Source: Lachnospiraceae bacterium (lineage in GTDB: Bacteria; Bacillota; Clostridia; Lachnospirales; Lachnospiraceae). From it: a stretch of 64,000 nt of DNA. The notes beneath the pieces are model-generated. The model searched no databases and had not been told where the DNA came from. It saw nothing but the letters and a program-made list of their open reading frames with translations. The stretch is from assembly GCA_016294075.1 (NCBI GenBank), contig JAEDCQ010000003.1, positions 62,001 through 126,000 on the forward strand, written 5' to 3'. This document shows, one piece after another, positions 8,807-16,451 of the stretch (position 1 is its first letter; the number at the start of each line of letters is the position of its first letter). A program made the position numbers and the translations under genes.

Positions 8807-10213
8807 CTAAAACCGGAAATATAGAAAAGGATTAAAGGAACCGGAAACAAGATACGCCGTTGATAGCAGCATTAACAAAAATAATAATAGAATCTTTATA
8901 ACTGCTGATGCCTTTGGTGCAGCGTTTTGCAGTTTTTTCCCCATTACGGCAGCAAGCGGTGTACTTCCTATCATTGCAATCACAATCGTAAATCCATAGT
9001 TCCTTAATTGATAACCGGTTTCTTTAGAATAAAACGGGAGTTCTCCCATTCCGAACATATTTTGTAAGTCCAATATTGCCGCAGACAGGCTTTCGGCATT
9101 AAAAATAACAAAACTGATTATCAAAAGCAGAACAGGATAAAGATGATTTATAATCTTTAATTTATTCAGCTTCTTCAAAAGCCAGCTTTTTTCCAGAATA
9201 AGAAAAACGGCAAAATACAGCCCCCATACAACAAAATTCCATGATGCGCCATGCCACAAACCGGTAAGAAGCCATACAAGAAGGATATTACGGTACCACC
9301 GAATTTTTGATGTACGGTTTCCGCCAAGCGGAATATATAAATAATCACGAAACCATGTGCCGAGTGACATATGCCACCGCCGCCAGAATTCCGTGATGCT
9401 TTTGGAAATATACGGATAGTTAAAGTTTTCCGGAAATACGAATCCGAAAATTCTGCCCAGACCGATTGCCATATCGCTATAACCCGAAAAATCAAAATAA
9501 ATATGACACGAAAACGCAACTGCATAAAGCCAATAATAAAGAACCGATAATTCTTTTGATTCACAAAATATATCACACAGTTTTCCAAGTTCATTGGCAA
9601 TTAAAACCTTTTTTGAAAGTCCAAATATAAACCGGCTGATTCCTGTTTCTACCATCTCCCATGTGCTTTTTCTGTCGGATAGCTGCGTTGCGACCGCAGA
9701 ATATCGCACAATCGGCCCTGCAATCAGTTGAGGGAACATACAGATATACAGTGCAAGAGAAAGGAAATTTCTCTGTGCCGGAACATCCCTTCGATATACA
9801 TCAACCAGATAGCTGATAATCTGGAATGTATAAAAGCTGATTCCGATTGGAAGCACAATATGCCGCAGCGGAAACTCTCTTCCCACTGCAGCATTTATAT
9901 TTGCTATTATAAAATCCGTATATTTAAAAAAAATAAATATACATGTAAAAAGTGTGATTGCACAGATAAGAACATTTTTTGAATTAAAAAGGCGCTGCTG
10001 TCTTTCAGAAGCTTTTTCTATCATAATTCCTGCATAATAACAAATTAAGACCGAAAATAGCATTAACAGGACATAAACGGGTTCTCCCCATGCATAGAAA
10101 AACAAACTTGCCAGAAGAAGAATAATATTTTTTAACTTCTGTGGCACCACAAAATAGGCAAGAAATACACATGGCAAAAAGTAATATAAAAATACAATGC
10201 CGGAAAAGACCAT
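8807..10213 (-). CDS. MBOAT family O-acyltransferase (DltB/AlgI/PatA type)
   Basis: The 468-aa polytopic protein has the MBOAT core: 'HIYFDFSGYSDMAIGLGRIFGF', then 'EFWRRWHMSLGTWFRDYLYIPLGG', then the catalytic His in 'LTGLWHGASWNFVVWG'. Such proteins pass acyl groups, usually acetyl, from a cytoplasmic donor through the membrane to an extracellular acceptor protein or polymer. No dltA, dltC or dltD accompanies it, so D-alanylation is unlikely, while the DHHW partner downstream points to PatA/AlgI-like O-acetylation. The start lies 11 bp after the DUF4358 lipoprotein stop, so it belongs to the sigma/RsiV operon. Confidence 0.92.
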   Translation of the reverse strand: MVFSGIVFLYYFLPCVFLAYFVVPQKLKNIILLLASLFFYAWGEPVYVLLMLFSVLICYYAGIMIEKASERQQRLFNSKNVLICAITLFTCIFIFFKYTDFIIANINAAVGREFPLRHIVLPIGISFYTFQIISYLVDVYRRDVPAQRNFLSLALYICMFPQLIAGPIVRYSAVATQLSDRKSTWEMVETGISRFIFGLSKKVLIANELGKLCDIFCESKELSVLYYWLYAVAFSCHIYFDFSGYSDMAIGLGRIFGFVFPENFNYPYISKSITEFWRRWHMSLGTWFRDYLYIPLGGNRTSKIRWYRNILLVWLLTGLWHGASWNFVVWGLYFAVFLILEKSWLLKKLNKLKIINHLYPVLLLIISFVIFNAESLSAAILDLQNMFGMGELPFYSKETGYQLRNYGFTIVIAMIGSTPLAAVMGKKLQNAAPKASAVIKILLLFLLMLLSTAYLVSGSFNPFLYFRF

Positions 10214-10223
10214 AACCTATCCT

Positions 10224-10862
10224 CTATTCTACCAGATTTTCTTCATAAATTACTTCTGCTTCTTCATACTGTTTTAGAAGCTTTGTCTTAAAGTTTTCCA
10301 TATTCTGTGCTTTTCCGAAAGCCGAAACAATGTACTCATCTCCTACAGACGCAATCAAAAGCGTATCCGGAAAACCGCACATCCACTGCCTGTTTAAAAT
10401 ATTCTGCTTTATCGCATCCGCTAATGCCTTGCTTTCTCTTGAATCCTTCAGGTGATATGCTCCCGCCGTAAAAGTATTGGCATTCATCATATGCATCATC
10501 GAAGCCGCATCATCAATCATTTTAGCGCCATCTTTTGGCATCCCTAAAAGAGAGTCCAGCGCTTCCTCTTCCAAAATATTGAACTTACCGGGTGCATCCG
10601 TTACCGGATTCTCATAATCTCCTCCGCCAAGGGGAAAACGTTCATCCTCTTCAAATGCGCTCCACACGTTTTCCAGAATCTCTACTGCACTTGCAATATT
10701 TACATCAGCCGCCTCTTCCGTATTCATATTCTCTACTCCGGTGTCTGCAGCATTTCCATTTTTGTCTTCAGATTGCCCACATCCTAAAAGCATGAACGCA
10801 AGCATGAATGCAAGCATGAATGCTGGCAATATGCACATCCAAATTGTAACTCTTTTTTTCAT
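10224..10862 (-). CDS. DUF4358 family lipoprotein
   Basis: The 212-aa protein begins with a hydrophobic signal peptide ending in the lipobox LLGC (Cys about 28), so it is predicted to be lipid-anchored outside the membrane. The mature part starts with an acidic linker (about 30-55) and then a domain of about 150 residues that I recognise as DUF4358 (function unknown, common in Clostridia, often next to MBOAT/DHHW genes). The signal peptide core is built from three AFML repeats coded by 12-bp tandem units. It sits between the RsiV-like gene and the MBOAT gene with gaps of 18 and 11 bp, so it likely serves the same envelope-modification system. Confidence 0.8.
   Translation of the reverse strand: MKKRVTIWMCILPAFMLAFMLAFMLLGCGQSEDKNGNAADTGVENMNTEEAADVNIASAVEILENVWSAFEEDERFPLGGGDYENPVTDAPGKFNILEEEALDSLLGMPKDGAKMIDDAASMMHMMNANTFTAGAYHLKDSRESKALADAIKQNILNRQWMCGFPDTLLIASVGDEYIVSAFGKAQNMENFKTKLLKQYEEAEVIYEENLVE
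10789..10824 (+). repeat. three 12-bp tandem repeats in the lipoprotein signal peptide
   Basis: Three near-identical 12-bp units (10789-10800, 10801-10812, 10813-10824; consensus AGCATGAATGCA on the plus strand) code AFML steps in the hydrophobic core of the signal peptide. A change in copy number would keep the frame and alter only the length of the core. Confidence 0.75.
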
Positions 10863-10879
10863 AATCTCCTCCTTAACTG

Positions 10880-11809
10880 CTACTTACGAATATCTGCAAG
10901 AACCTCTCCGGGAATCGTAAATGTTACAACCCCCATATACATTGGTGCAACATCACCTTCATTAAAGCTGATTACAATATTACCGTTTTCATCGATATAA
11001 AATGTCTGGTCTTCCTGAATAGCTTTAAAGTTCCAATCCTCAATTTCATCCTCAAGCCAATAATATACCATTTCATCAGCCGCCATCTGCTCCCGCATCT
11101 GTTCTTTAATATTCCCACTAATCGGCGTAATATAATCGGCTCCATCGACAAAAAGATCCTTTAACAGAAGTCTTTCTCCGGTTTCAAGGTCAATTGTATA
11201 GTAATAATTCCATTCCGCGCCGCTCCCGCTTGCCATGTAACAGATTAATTTCAATGTAAAATACTTATCGGTTGTGTTTATCACTTCACTTTTTACAAGA
11301 ATGTCCTGATAACCCCATTCATACTGCAGATTTTCTTTAAATTCTTCGATAAACGGCCCTGTGATTTCCTTAATCTCTGCATTAATCTCTTCCATGGATT
11401 TTTTCAGTTTTTCCTCCATGGCCTCGTTTGTCGCTTCTTCCAATGCTTCTTCCGATTCTTTTATCATCTCCTCCTTTGTTGCCATTACAAGCTCCGGCAC
11501 CTGTATATCTGCTCTGTTACGCTCATCTTCGTATTGATAATCACGGAATGTTACAACCTCAACCAATTTGCCGATTACCGGAATCCTGCTCATCGCATAA
11601 GCAACATTTCCTGATGTATTCGGCAGAATAATAAACGCAAGCACTGCTGCTGCCGCAGCTGTTATACATCTTCTGTATACTATAACCTTTCTACTCCTTG
11701 CCTGATCCTTTTTTGCTTTCTCCATTGCAGCCTTCATTGCATTAATCTGCTCATTTGACATTTCTTTTTTCATATATTCCCTTTTTAATTCTTCAATATT
11801 TTTATTCAT
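10880..11809 (-). CDS. RsiV-like anti-sigma factor
   Basis: The 309-aa protein has a basic N-terminal cytoplasmic region (about 1-45) with the 'MKKEMSNEQINAMKAAMEKAKK' helix expected to hold the sigma factor, one membrane segment (about 49-64) followed by a signal-peptidase-like site 'NVAYA', and an extracytoplasmic C-terminal domain with the 'YYYTIDLETGERLLLKDLF' block typical of DUF3298/RsiV. In Bacillus subtilis RsiV binds lysozyme, is cut by signal peptidase and then by RasP, and frees SigV. The gene starts 27 bp after the ECF sigma gene, as in sigV-rsiV. The ligand here is inferred, not shown. Confidence 0.85.
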   Translation of the reverse strand: MNKNIEELKREYMKKEMSNEQINAMKAAMEKAKKDQARSRKVIVYRRCITAAAAAVLAFIILPNTSGNVAYAMSRIPVIGKLVEVVTFRDYQYEDERNRADIQVPELVMATKEEMIKESEEALEEATNEAMEEKLKKSMEEINAEIKEITGPFIEEFKENLQYEWGYQDILVKSEVINTTDKYFTLKLICYMASGSGAEWNYYYTIDLETGERLLLKDLFVDGADYITPISGNIKEQMREQMAADEMVYYWLEDEIEDWNFKAIQEDQTFYIDENGNIVISFNEGDVAPMYMGVVTFTIPGEVLADIRK

Positions 11810-11835
11810 TTTAAATACCGCCTTTCTTTTTTAAT

Positions 11836-12339
11836 TTAAACAGCACTCTCATCATACGGCTCCATCTGCAGTTTCAATTTTTTCATACAGCGGTACAGCC
11901 TGCTTTTTACCGTACTCAGGTTTTCTTCCAATACCATAGCAATCTCTTCAAGCTTCATATCCTCAAAGTAACGAAGAATTACTACAGTTCTGTCCTCTTT
12001 GTCAAGAGTATCGATTGCCCTTTTTAAATCGATATTTTCATATGAATCCTCTTTCCCCTGTTCGTAAGAAACTTCTTCCAGCGAAATGTTATCTTTCTCA
12101 CGATATTTTGCAAAAATCTCATTCATCATAATACGATATATCCAGGTTTGGGCATACTCGGTATTGTTCAGCTTATGACTGTTCAATATCGCCTTGTAAG
12201 CACCGTTTTGAACAACATCTCCTGCATCCTCATCATTATGCAAATAACTACAGGCTATCCTATAATATTTATTGTAGTTTCTGAGTAAAAGGTCTTCTAT
12301 AACCTCTCTTTTTTTCTTATTACCTGTAATAAGCTTCAA
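11836..12339 (-). CDS. ECF RNA polymerase sigma factor (SigV-like)
   Basis: The 167-aa protein has sigma region 2 ('NYNKYYRIACSYLHNDEDAGDVVQNGAYKA', the -10 recognition helix) and region 4 ('RTVVILRYFEDMKLEEIAMVLEENLSTVKSRLYRCMKKL', the -35 helix-turn-helix) and no other domain, as in ECF factors. It is followed by the RsiV-like anti-sigma factor, so it should be held at the membrane until the stress signal. The start is a TTG at 12337-12339 with AGGAGGTG 6 nt upstream. A candidate ECF promoter lies about 35 bp upstream, which suggests autoregulation. Confidence 0.92.
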   Translation of the reverse strand: MKLITGNKKKREVIEDLLLRNYNKYYRIACSYLHNDEDAGDVVQNGAYKAILNSHKLNNTEYAQTWIYRIMMNEIFAKYREKDNISLEEVSYEQGKEDSYENIDLKRAIDTLDKEDRTVVILRYFEDMKLEEIAMVLEENLSTVKSRLYRCMKKLKLQMEPYDESAV

Positions 12340-12370
12340 TTTTTACACCTCCTGTATTTGCTCTTATCTA

Positions 12371-12400
12371 TTAGATAATACAGTGTCAAAAAAAGTTTCA
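12371..12400 (-). promoter_or_regulatory. candidate ECF-type promoter of the sigma/RsiV/O-acylation operon
   Basis: On the minus strand TGAAAC (12395-12400), the usual ECF -35 core, is followed after 17 bp by TATCTAA (12371-12377), close to the CGTCTAA-type -10 of SigV-like factors. A TTGACA lies inside the spacer but has no good -10 at 17 bp, so the ECF reading fits better. Confidence 0.5.
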
Positions 12401-12507
12401 AAAATATTATATACTCTTTTTTCGTTATCCGGTAATTTACATTTTTTCATCAGAATGGTAGAGTATAAGAAACATATTACTATTTTAAATGTACAGGAGA
12501 TACTTTT

Positions 12508-13527
12508 TTGAAAAAAATTGGGAAAATTGTTCAAAAAATATTAGGTATAACAGCTATATTACTAATTTTGGGGACTATCGGTATTTTTATGTATCCCAAA
12601 ATTGCAGAAAAGACGGATATCGATGATAAAGCTGTTGCTTTCCTCTCAAATCAGATTATGTCGCCGGAAGAGGAAACTGTTACCGACACAGGAATTAGTG
12701 ATTCGGGAATTGTATCCGGCGTTTCCGATAATAATCCGATTAGAGAAAGCGTGGCCCCTACAGAAGAAGTGAAACTAAAAGATAATTTCCGCACACAGAC
12801 ATGGTCGCAGGAAGAAAAAGATGCTCTGAAAACCGCTTATAACACGGTACTAAACAGAATGGGCCTAAACGCCGCCAATCTTCTTTTCTATGAAATGAAA
12901 AATATTGACGATATTGAGTATTATTCGTTTCAGGTTGTAGATGATTTCGGAAATGCGTATGAAGACCTTCTTTTATATGATGCGGCTGCCAATAATCTGT
13001 ATTGGCATGATAAAAAAGGCTATTTGGATACCGCGAGTTCCTCTGATTGTATTTTCAGCGGAACAGTTCCCGGCAACAAGGATGCAGAATACGAGGATGA
13101 TTCCTGGGAAAAGGTTTTAAAGGGATATATGAATGCCATTCTTAATGAACGTAATTCTGACAAGGCATCCTCCTATGTTGATACCAGTTGCTATTATCTT
13201 GCAAAACTATCCGAATTGCGGCGTTCTGATTTTGTAGATGCGACAGAAGAAAATCAAAAATATTTGATTGAGCAGGCGGATTCTTTGGAAAAGCGAAAAA
13301 ACGGGAAAAAAATCGAAAATTATTCTTGGAATTATAAAATTGATAATACCTCCAAATATATTGACGAATACGATATGGATTGGGTCGAGGCTTATATTTC
13401 TTTGGATTTAGATGTTACTGCGCATGGTCAGACCGAAGCTTTCGGTGATAATTATTGTGTGTATCTGCGCCAATATGAATACGGCTGGCGCGTCGCTGCT
13501 CTTACAACGGAAGAATATGAGGAATAA
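12508..13527 (+). CDS. membrane-anchored extracytoplasmic protein of unknown function
   Basis: The 339-aa protein is not recognised. It has a basic N-terminus and one membrane segment (about 11-30), a low-complexity Ser/Thr/Glu linker (about 50-90), a middle segment with 'YYSFQVVDDFGNAYEDLLLYD' that resembles PepSY or beta-strand folds, and a C-terminal half of NTF2-like composition ending 'YGWRVAALTTEEYEE'. The start is TTG (12508-12510) with AGGAGA upstream. It is divergent from the ECF sigma gene with a shared 168-bp upstream region, which makes a role in the same envelope response possible but unproven. A strong terminator follows directly. Confidence 0.7.
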   Translation: MKKIGKIVQKILGITAILLILGTIGIFMYPKIAEKTDIDDKAVAFLSNQIMSPEEETVTDTGISDSGIVSGVSDNNPIRESVAPTEEVKLKDNFRTQTWSQEEKDALKTAYNTVLNRMGLNAANLLFYEMKNIDDIEYYSFQVVDDFGNAYEDLLLYDAAANNLYWHDKKGYLDTASSSDCIFSGTVPGNKDAEYEDDSWEKVLKGYMNAILNERNSDKASSYVDTSCYYLAKLSELRRSDFVDATEENQKYLIEQADSLEKRKNGKKIENYSWNYKIDNTSKYIDEYDMDWVEAYISLDLDVTAHGQTEAFGDNYCVYLRQYEYGWRVAALTTEEYEE

Positions 13528-13533
13528 TTTAAA

Positions 13534-13564
13534 TAAGGGTGCACTTTAAGGTGCACCTTTTTTA
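13534..13564 (+). terminator. Rho-independent terminator
   Basis: The stem GGTGCAC/GTGCACC (13538-13544 and 13551-13557) with a 6-nt loop is followed by six T residues. It ends the 12508 gene and overlaps the stop codon of the convergent thioesterase gene. Confidence 0.85.
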
Positions 13565-13990
13565 CGAATCACACTGCTCCACCAGAGATACCAACAAATC
13601 ATACAACTCGGGGTTTATTTTTTTCAAACGGATGGGCTTGCTTTCTTTATCGAGAAGACAATGCTGTGAGCTGCCTTGAACACATATTATACCTGAAACA
13701 CTGTCCGTAATCAGATATTCAATAGTGAACTTTAAACCGCTAAAAGCTGTCATATGTACTTCAATGTTCACTGTATCACCATACCGGACCATTGATTTGT
13801 ATTTTGCATTTACTTCCAAAACCGGGCTTATAATTCCTTCATCCTCAAAACGTTTGTAGCTGTATCCTGCCTGTTCCAGGAAGTCGGTTCGCGCTTCTTC
13901 AAACCAGCGGATATAATTGGAATGATGCACGATACCCATCATATCCGTTTCATAATATTGTACTTTATGTTGATAGATTTTCATCTCCAT
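13562..13990 (-). CDS. acyl-CoA thioesterase, YbgC/4HBT hot-dog family
   Basis: The 142-aa single hot-dog domain has the family active-site stretch 'YYETDMMGIVHHSNYIRWFEEAR' with Asp, His-His and Tyr in the YbgC/FadM arrangement. It should hydrolyse acyl-CoA thioesters in the cytoplasm; the substrate cannot be told from sequence, and no Tol-Pal genes are present. The frame can start at either of two near Met codons (MEMK). It is a single gene between two terminators. Confidence 0.88.
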   Translation of the reverse strand: MEMKIYQHKVQYYETDMMGIVHHSNYIRWFEEARTDFLEQAGYSYKRFEDEGIISPVLEVNAKYKSMVRYGDTVNIEVHMTAFSGLKFTIEYLITDSVSGIICVQGSSQHCLLDKESKPIRLKKINPELYDLLVSLVEQCDS

Positions 13991-14005
13991 TTTATCAGGT
14001 GCTCC

Positions 14006-14034
14006 TTGTCCAATAAATTATTTTGTGCTAAGAT
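14006..14034 (+). promoter_or_regulatory. promoter of the 40-aa membrane peptide gene
   Basis: TTGTCC (14006-14011), a 17-bp spacer and TAAGAT (14029-14034) form a good sigma-A promoter about 40 bp before the ATG at 14075. Confidence 0.6.
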
Positions 14035-14074
14035 ATATTTCAGTCGTTAATTTTAATTTGAGAGGATAAAAAAG

Positions 14075-14197
14075 ATGGGTACATTTTTATTATTAGCAGG
14101 CGGTCTTCTTGTCATCATAGCAGTTGTAGTCGTTATCTCCGCAGTTTCCTCCGTTGTCAGTGCTGTTGCCGCAGAGGAAGAATCTACAGAAGACTAA
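14075..14197 (+). CDS. 40-aa single-pass membrane peptide
   Basis: A small gene codes a 40-residue peptide that starts MGTFLLLAGG, has one hydrophobic helix of about 29 residues (Leu/Val/Ile/Ala) and an acidic tail ending EEESTED. A GAGAGG site lies 9 nt before the ATG, a sigma-A promoter lies upstream and a strong terminator follows 24 bp after the stop, so it is a complete single-gene transcription unit. I do not recognise the family. Possible roles include a small accessory membrane protein or a toxin-like peptide; the acidic cytoplasmic or external tail and absence of an antisense partner give no support for a type I toxin. Confidence 0.65.
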   Translation: MGTFLLLAGGLLVIIAVVVVISAVSSVVSAVAAEEESTED

Positions 14198-14220
14198 AAG
14201 TTTCATAAGATATAGGATAA

Positions 14221-14254
14221 AGCGGCATGATTAACAGTCATGCCGCCTTTTTTC
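14221..14254. terminator. bidirectional Rho-independent terminator
   Basis: The 9-bp stem GCGGCATGA/TCATGCCGC (14222-14230 and 14238-14246) is followed by a T run on the plus strand. It separates the small membrane peptide gene from the convergent ahcY. Confidence 0.88.
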
Positions 14255-14268
14255 TTGTTTCACTCTTC

Positions 14269-15513
14269 TTATAAAGATGCATTCAGATAGGCAACCTGCT
14301 CTTCTGTCAGCACATCTATTTTTTTGCCCATGAAAGCAAGCTTTCTGGCTGCAACATCCTGATCTACCTCTGCCGGTACATCAATAAGCTTTTCTGTAAG
14401 CTTGTCCTGATTTTCCACCAGATATTTTGCAGAAAGTGCCTGAATAGCAAAGCTCATATCCATAATTTCTGCCGGATGTCCGTCACCGGCTGCAAGATTC
14501 ACAAGTCTTCCTTCCGCAATCACACATAACCACTGGCCTGTCGGAAGCTTATAACCCATGATGTTGTTTCTCATTTCTTTTGCTTCCACAGCAATCTTAC
14601 GAAGACCCGCCATGTCAATTTCGCAATCAAAATGTCCTGCATTACAAAGAATTGCTCCATCCTTCATTACTGCAAAATCTTCCGCATCAATCACCTTATC
14701 ACAGCCTGTTACGGTTACAAAGAAATCACCAAGCTTTGCGGCTTCATTCATCGGCATAACTTCAAATCCATCCATGATGGCTTCAATAGCACGAACCGGA
14801 TTAATCTCGGTTACGATAACCTTTGCTCCAAGTCCTTTGGCTCTCATCGCAACACCTTTACCGCACCATCCATATCCTGCAACAACCACATTCTTACCTG
14901 CTACAATCAGATTCGTTGTGCGGTTGATACCATCCCATACAGATTGACCTGTTCCGTAGCGGTTATCAAATAAATGCTTACAATCCGCATTATTTACGCG
15001 AACCATAGGGAATTTTAATTCACCCTTCTTATTCATGGCTTCCAACCGGATGATACCGGTTGTTGTCTCTTCACAGCCACCGATTACATTCGGAATTAAG
15101 TCTACAAATTCTGTGTGCATCATATGAACAAGGTCACCGCCATCGTCAATAATGACATTCGGTCCGACTTCTAACACCTTACGAATGTGCGCATTGTACT
15201 CTTCTTCTGTCGCATTATACCAGGCATACACATTTAAGCCTGCTTTTACCAATGCTGCTGCCACATCATCCTGTGTAGAAAGTGGATTGGAACCTGTTAC
15301 ATACATTTCAGCGCCACCAGCTTTTAACACTTTACAAAGATATGCTGTCTTTGCCTCCAAGTGTACGGACAAAGCTACTTTTTTGCCCGCAAACGGTTTT
15401 GTCTTAGAGAATTCCTCCTCTAACATACGAAGCAGGTCGCAGTTACGCTTTACCCATTCAATTTTTCTTTCGCCTGACTCGGCAAGATTAATGTCTCTGA
15501 TAATGCTTTCCAT
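14269..15513 (-). CDS. ahcY: adenosylhomocysteinase
   Basis: The enzyme converts S-adenosylhomocysteine to homocysteine and adenosine with bound NAD, clearing the product of methylation. The 414-aa length is normal for the shorter bacterial form. It shows the substrate-domain 'NNADCKHLFDNRYGTGQS' with catalytic Lys and Asp, the Rossmann motif 'VVAGYGWCGKGVAMRAKGLGA', and the C-terminal region that reaches the partner NAD site. Many Firmicutes use the Pfs/LuxS route instead, so this gene is a useful marker of the methyl cycle in this strain. GGAGGA precedes the ATG. The 15514-15646 gap shows no recognised SAH or SAM riboswitch. Confidence 0.95.
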   Translation of the reverse strand: MESIIRDINLAESGERKIEWVKRNCDLLRMLEEEFSKTKPFAGKKVALSVHLEAKTAYLCKVLKAGGAEMYVTGSNPLSTQDDVAAALVKAGLNVYAWYNATEEEYNAHIRKVLEVGPNVIIDDGGDLVHMMHTEFVDLIPNVIGGCEETTTGIIRLEAMNKKGELKFPMVRVNNADCKHLFDNRYGTGQSVWDGINRTTNLIVAGKNVVVAGYGWCGKGVAMRAKGLGAKVIVTEINPVRAIEAIMDGFEVMPMNEAAKLGDFFVTVTGCDKVIDAEDFAVMKDGAILCNAGHFDCEIDMAGLRKIAVEAKEMRNNIMGYKLPTGQWLCVIAEGRLVNLAAGDGHPAEIMDMSFAIQALSAKYLVENQDKLTEKLIDVPAEVDQDVAARKLAFMGKKIDVLTEEQVAYLNASL

Positions 15514-15646
15514 ATTCTTCCTCCAACTGAATTATTTTTCCAGCCGAATTTTTATTAACGTGATGGTCGTCTGTCCTATCATCACAACATACACTATTAG
15601 AATATCGTAAGATAGAAGGGTTGTCTAATGTTTTTTAACAGCTCTT

Positions 15647-16402
15647 TTAATTATTTATCTTAAGTTCAATCGGACAATGGTCTGAGCCGGGCACCTGAGT
15701 ATGAATCCTTGCATCTACCAATAAATCCTTTAATTCCTCGGAAACAACAAAGTAGTCGATACGCCAGCCGGCATTCTTGGCACGGGCCTGAAACATATAG
15801 GACCACCACGAATAGACTCCTGTCACATCCGGATAAAAATAGCGAAACGTATCAATAAAACCGTTCTCCAGCACCTTAGTAAAGCAGGCCCTTTCTTCAT
15901 CCGTAAAACCTGCATTACGATGATTGGTCTTCGGGTTCTTTAAATCAATTTCCTGATGTGCTACATTTAAATCTCCGCAGAAAATAACCGGCTTATTCTT
16001 TTTCAAGCCATTCAGATAAGCAAGAAAATCTGCTTCCCATTTCATGCGATAATCCAATCTGGTAAGCTCCCTCTGAGAATTCGGAGTATATACCGTCACA
16101 ACATAATAATCCTCAAATTCTGCGGTAATGACACGCCCCTCATGATCATGCTCCTCCATATGGATGCCATATGTTACCTCCAAGGGCTTCTTTTTCGTAA
16201 ATATTGCCGTACCGGAATATCCTTTTTTCTCTGCAAAGTTCCAATACTGATGGTAGCCGGGCAATTCCAGTTCCAACTGTCCCTCCTGCATTTTGGTTTC
16301 CTGCAGGCAGAACACATCGGCATCCGCCTCGTTAAAAAAATCCAGAAAACCCTTCTGCATGCACGCTCTCAAACCGTTTACATTCCACGAAATTAGTTTC
16401 AT
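15647..16402 (-). CDS. xth: exodeoxyribonuclease III
   Basis: This Mg-dependent AP endonuclease/3'-5' exonuclease acts in base excision repair. The 251-aa protein (from the chosen start) has the family blocks '[14 protein letters not shown]', '[11 protein letters not shown]', 'VTVYTPNSQ', '[14 protein letters not shown]', '[22 protein letters not shown]' and the final 'GSDHCPIEL' with the catalytic Asp-His. I start at [10 protein letters not shown] because GGAGAG lies upstream of that ATG; the frame extends 27 codons further without support. It follows the hydroxyacid dehydrogenase gene on the same strand after 49 bp. Confidence 0.95.
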   Translation of the reverse strand: MKLISWNVNGLRACMQKGFLDFFNEADADVFCLQETKMQEGQLELELPGYHQYWNFAEKKGYSGTAIFTKKKPLEVTYGIHMEEHDHEGRVITAEFEDYYVVTVYTPNSQRELTRLDYRMKWEADFLAYLNGLKKNKPVIFCGDLNVAHQEIDLKNPKTNHRNAGFTDEERACFTKVLENGFIDTFRYFYPDVTGVYSWWSYMFQARAKNAGWRIDYFVVSEELKDLLVDARIHTQVPGSDHCPIELKINN

Positions 16403-16451
16403 ATCTTTTTCTCTCCATAATCTCTCTACTGACAATACATCTGCCCATATT

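Noticed and set aside
9175..9600. 141-aa minus-strand frame inside the MBOAT gene
   Set aside because: It is an alternative frame of a gene with strong family motifs and has no start signals.
8807..10213. DltB assignment (D-alanylation of teichoic acid) for the MBOAT protein
   Set aside because: dltA, dltC and dltD are absent from the operon and the DHHW partner fits O-acetylation better.
12420..12507. Possible sigma-A promoter for the 12508 gene (TTTACA with TATAAG)
   Set aside because: The spacing is 22 bp, outside the normal 16-18 bp range, so I do not call it.
15560..15585. GTGATG...CATCAC inverted repeat upstream of ahcY, considered as SAH riboswitch or operator
   Set aside because: The arms are only 6 bp with a 14-nt loop, and no SAH or SAM riboswitch core sequence is seen nearby.
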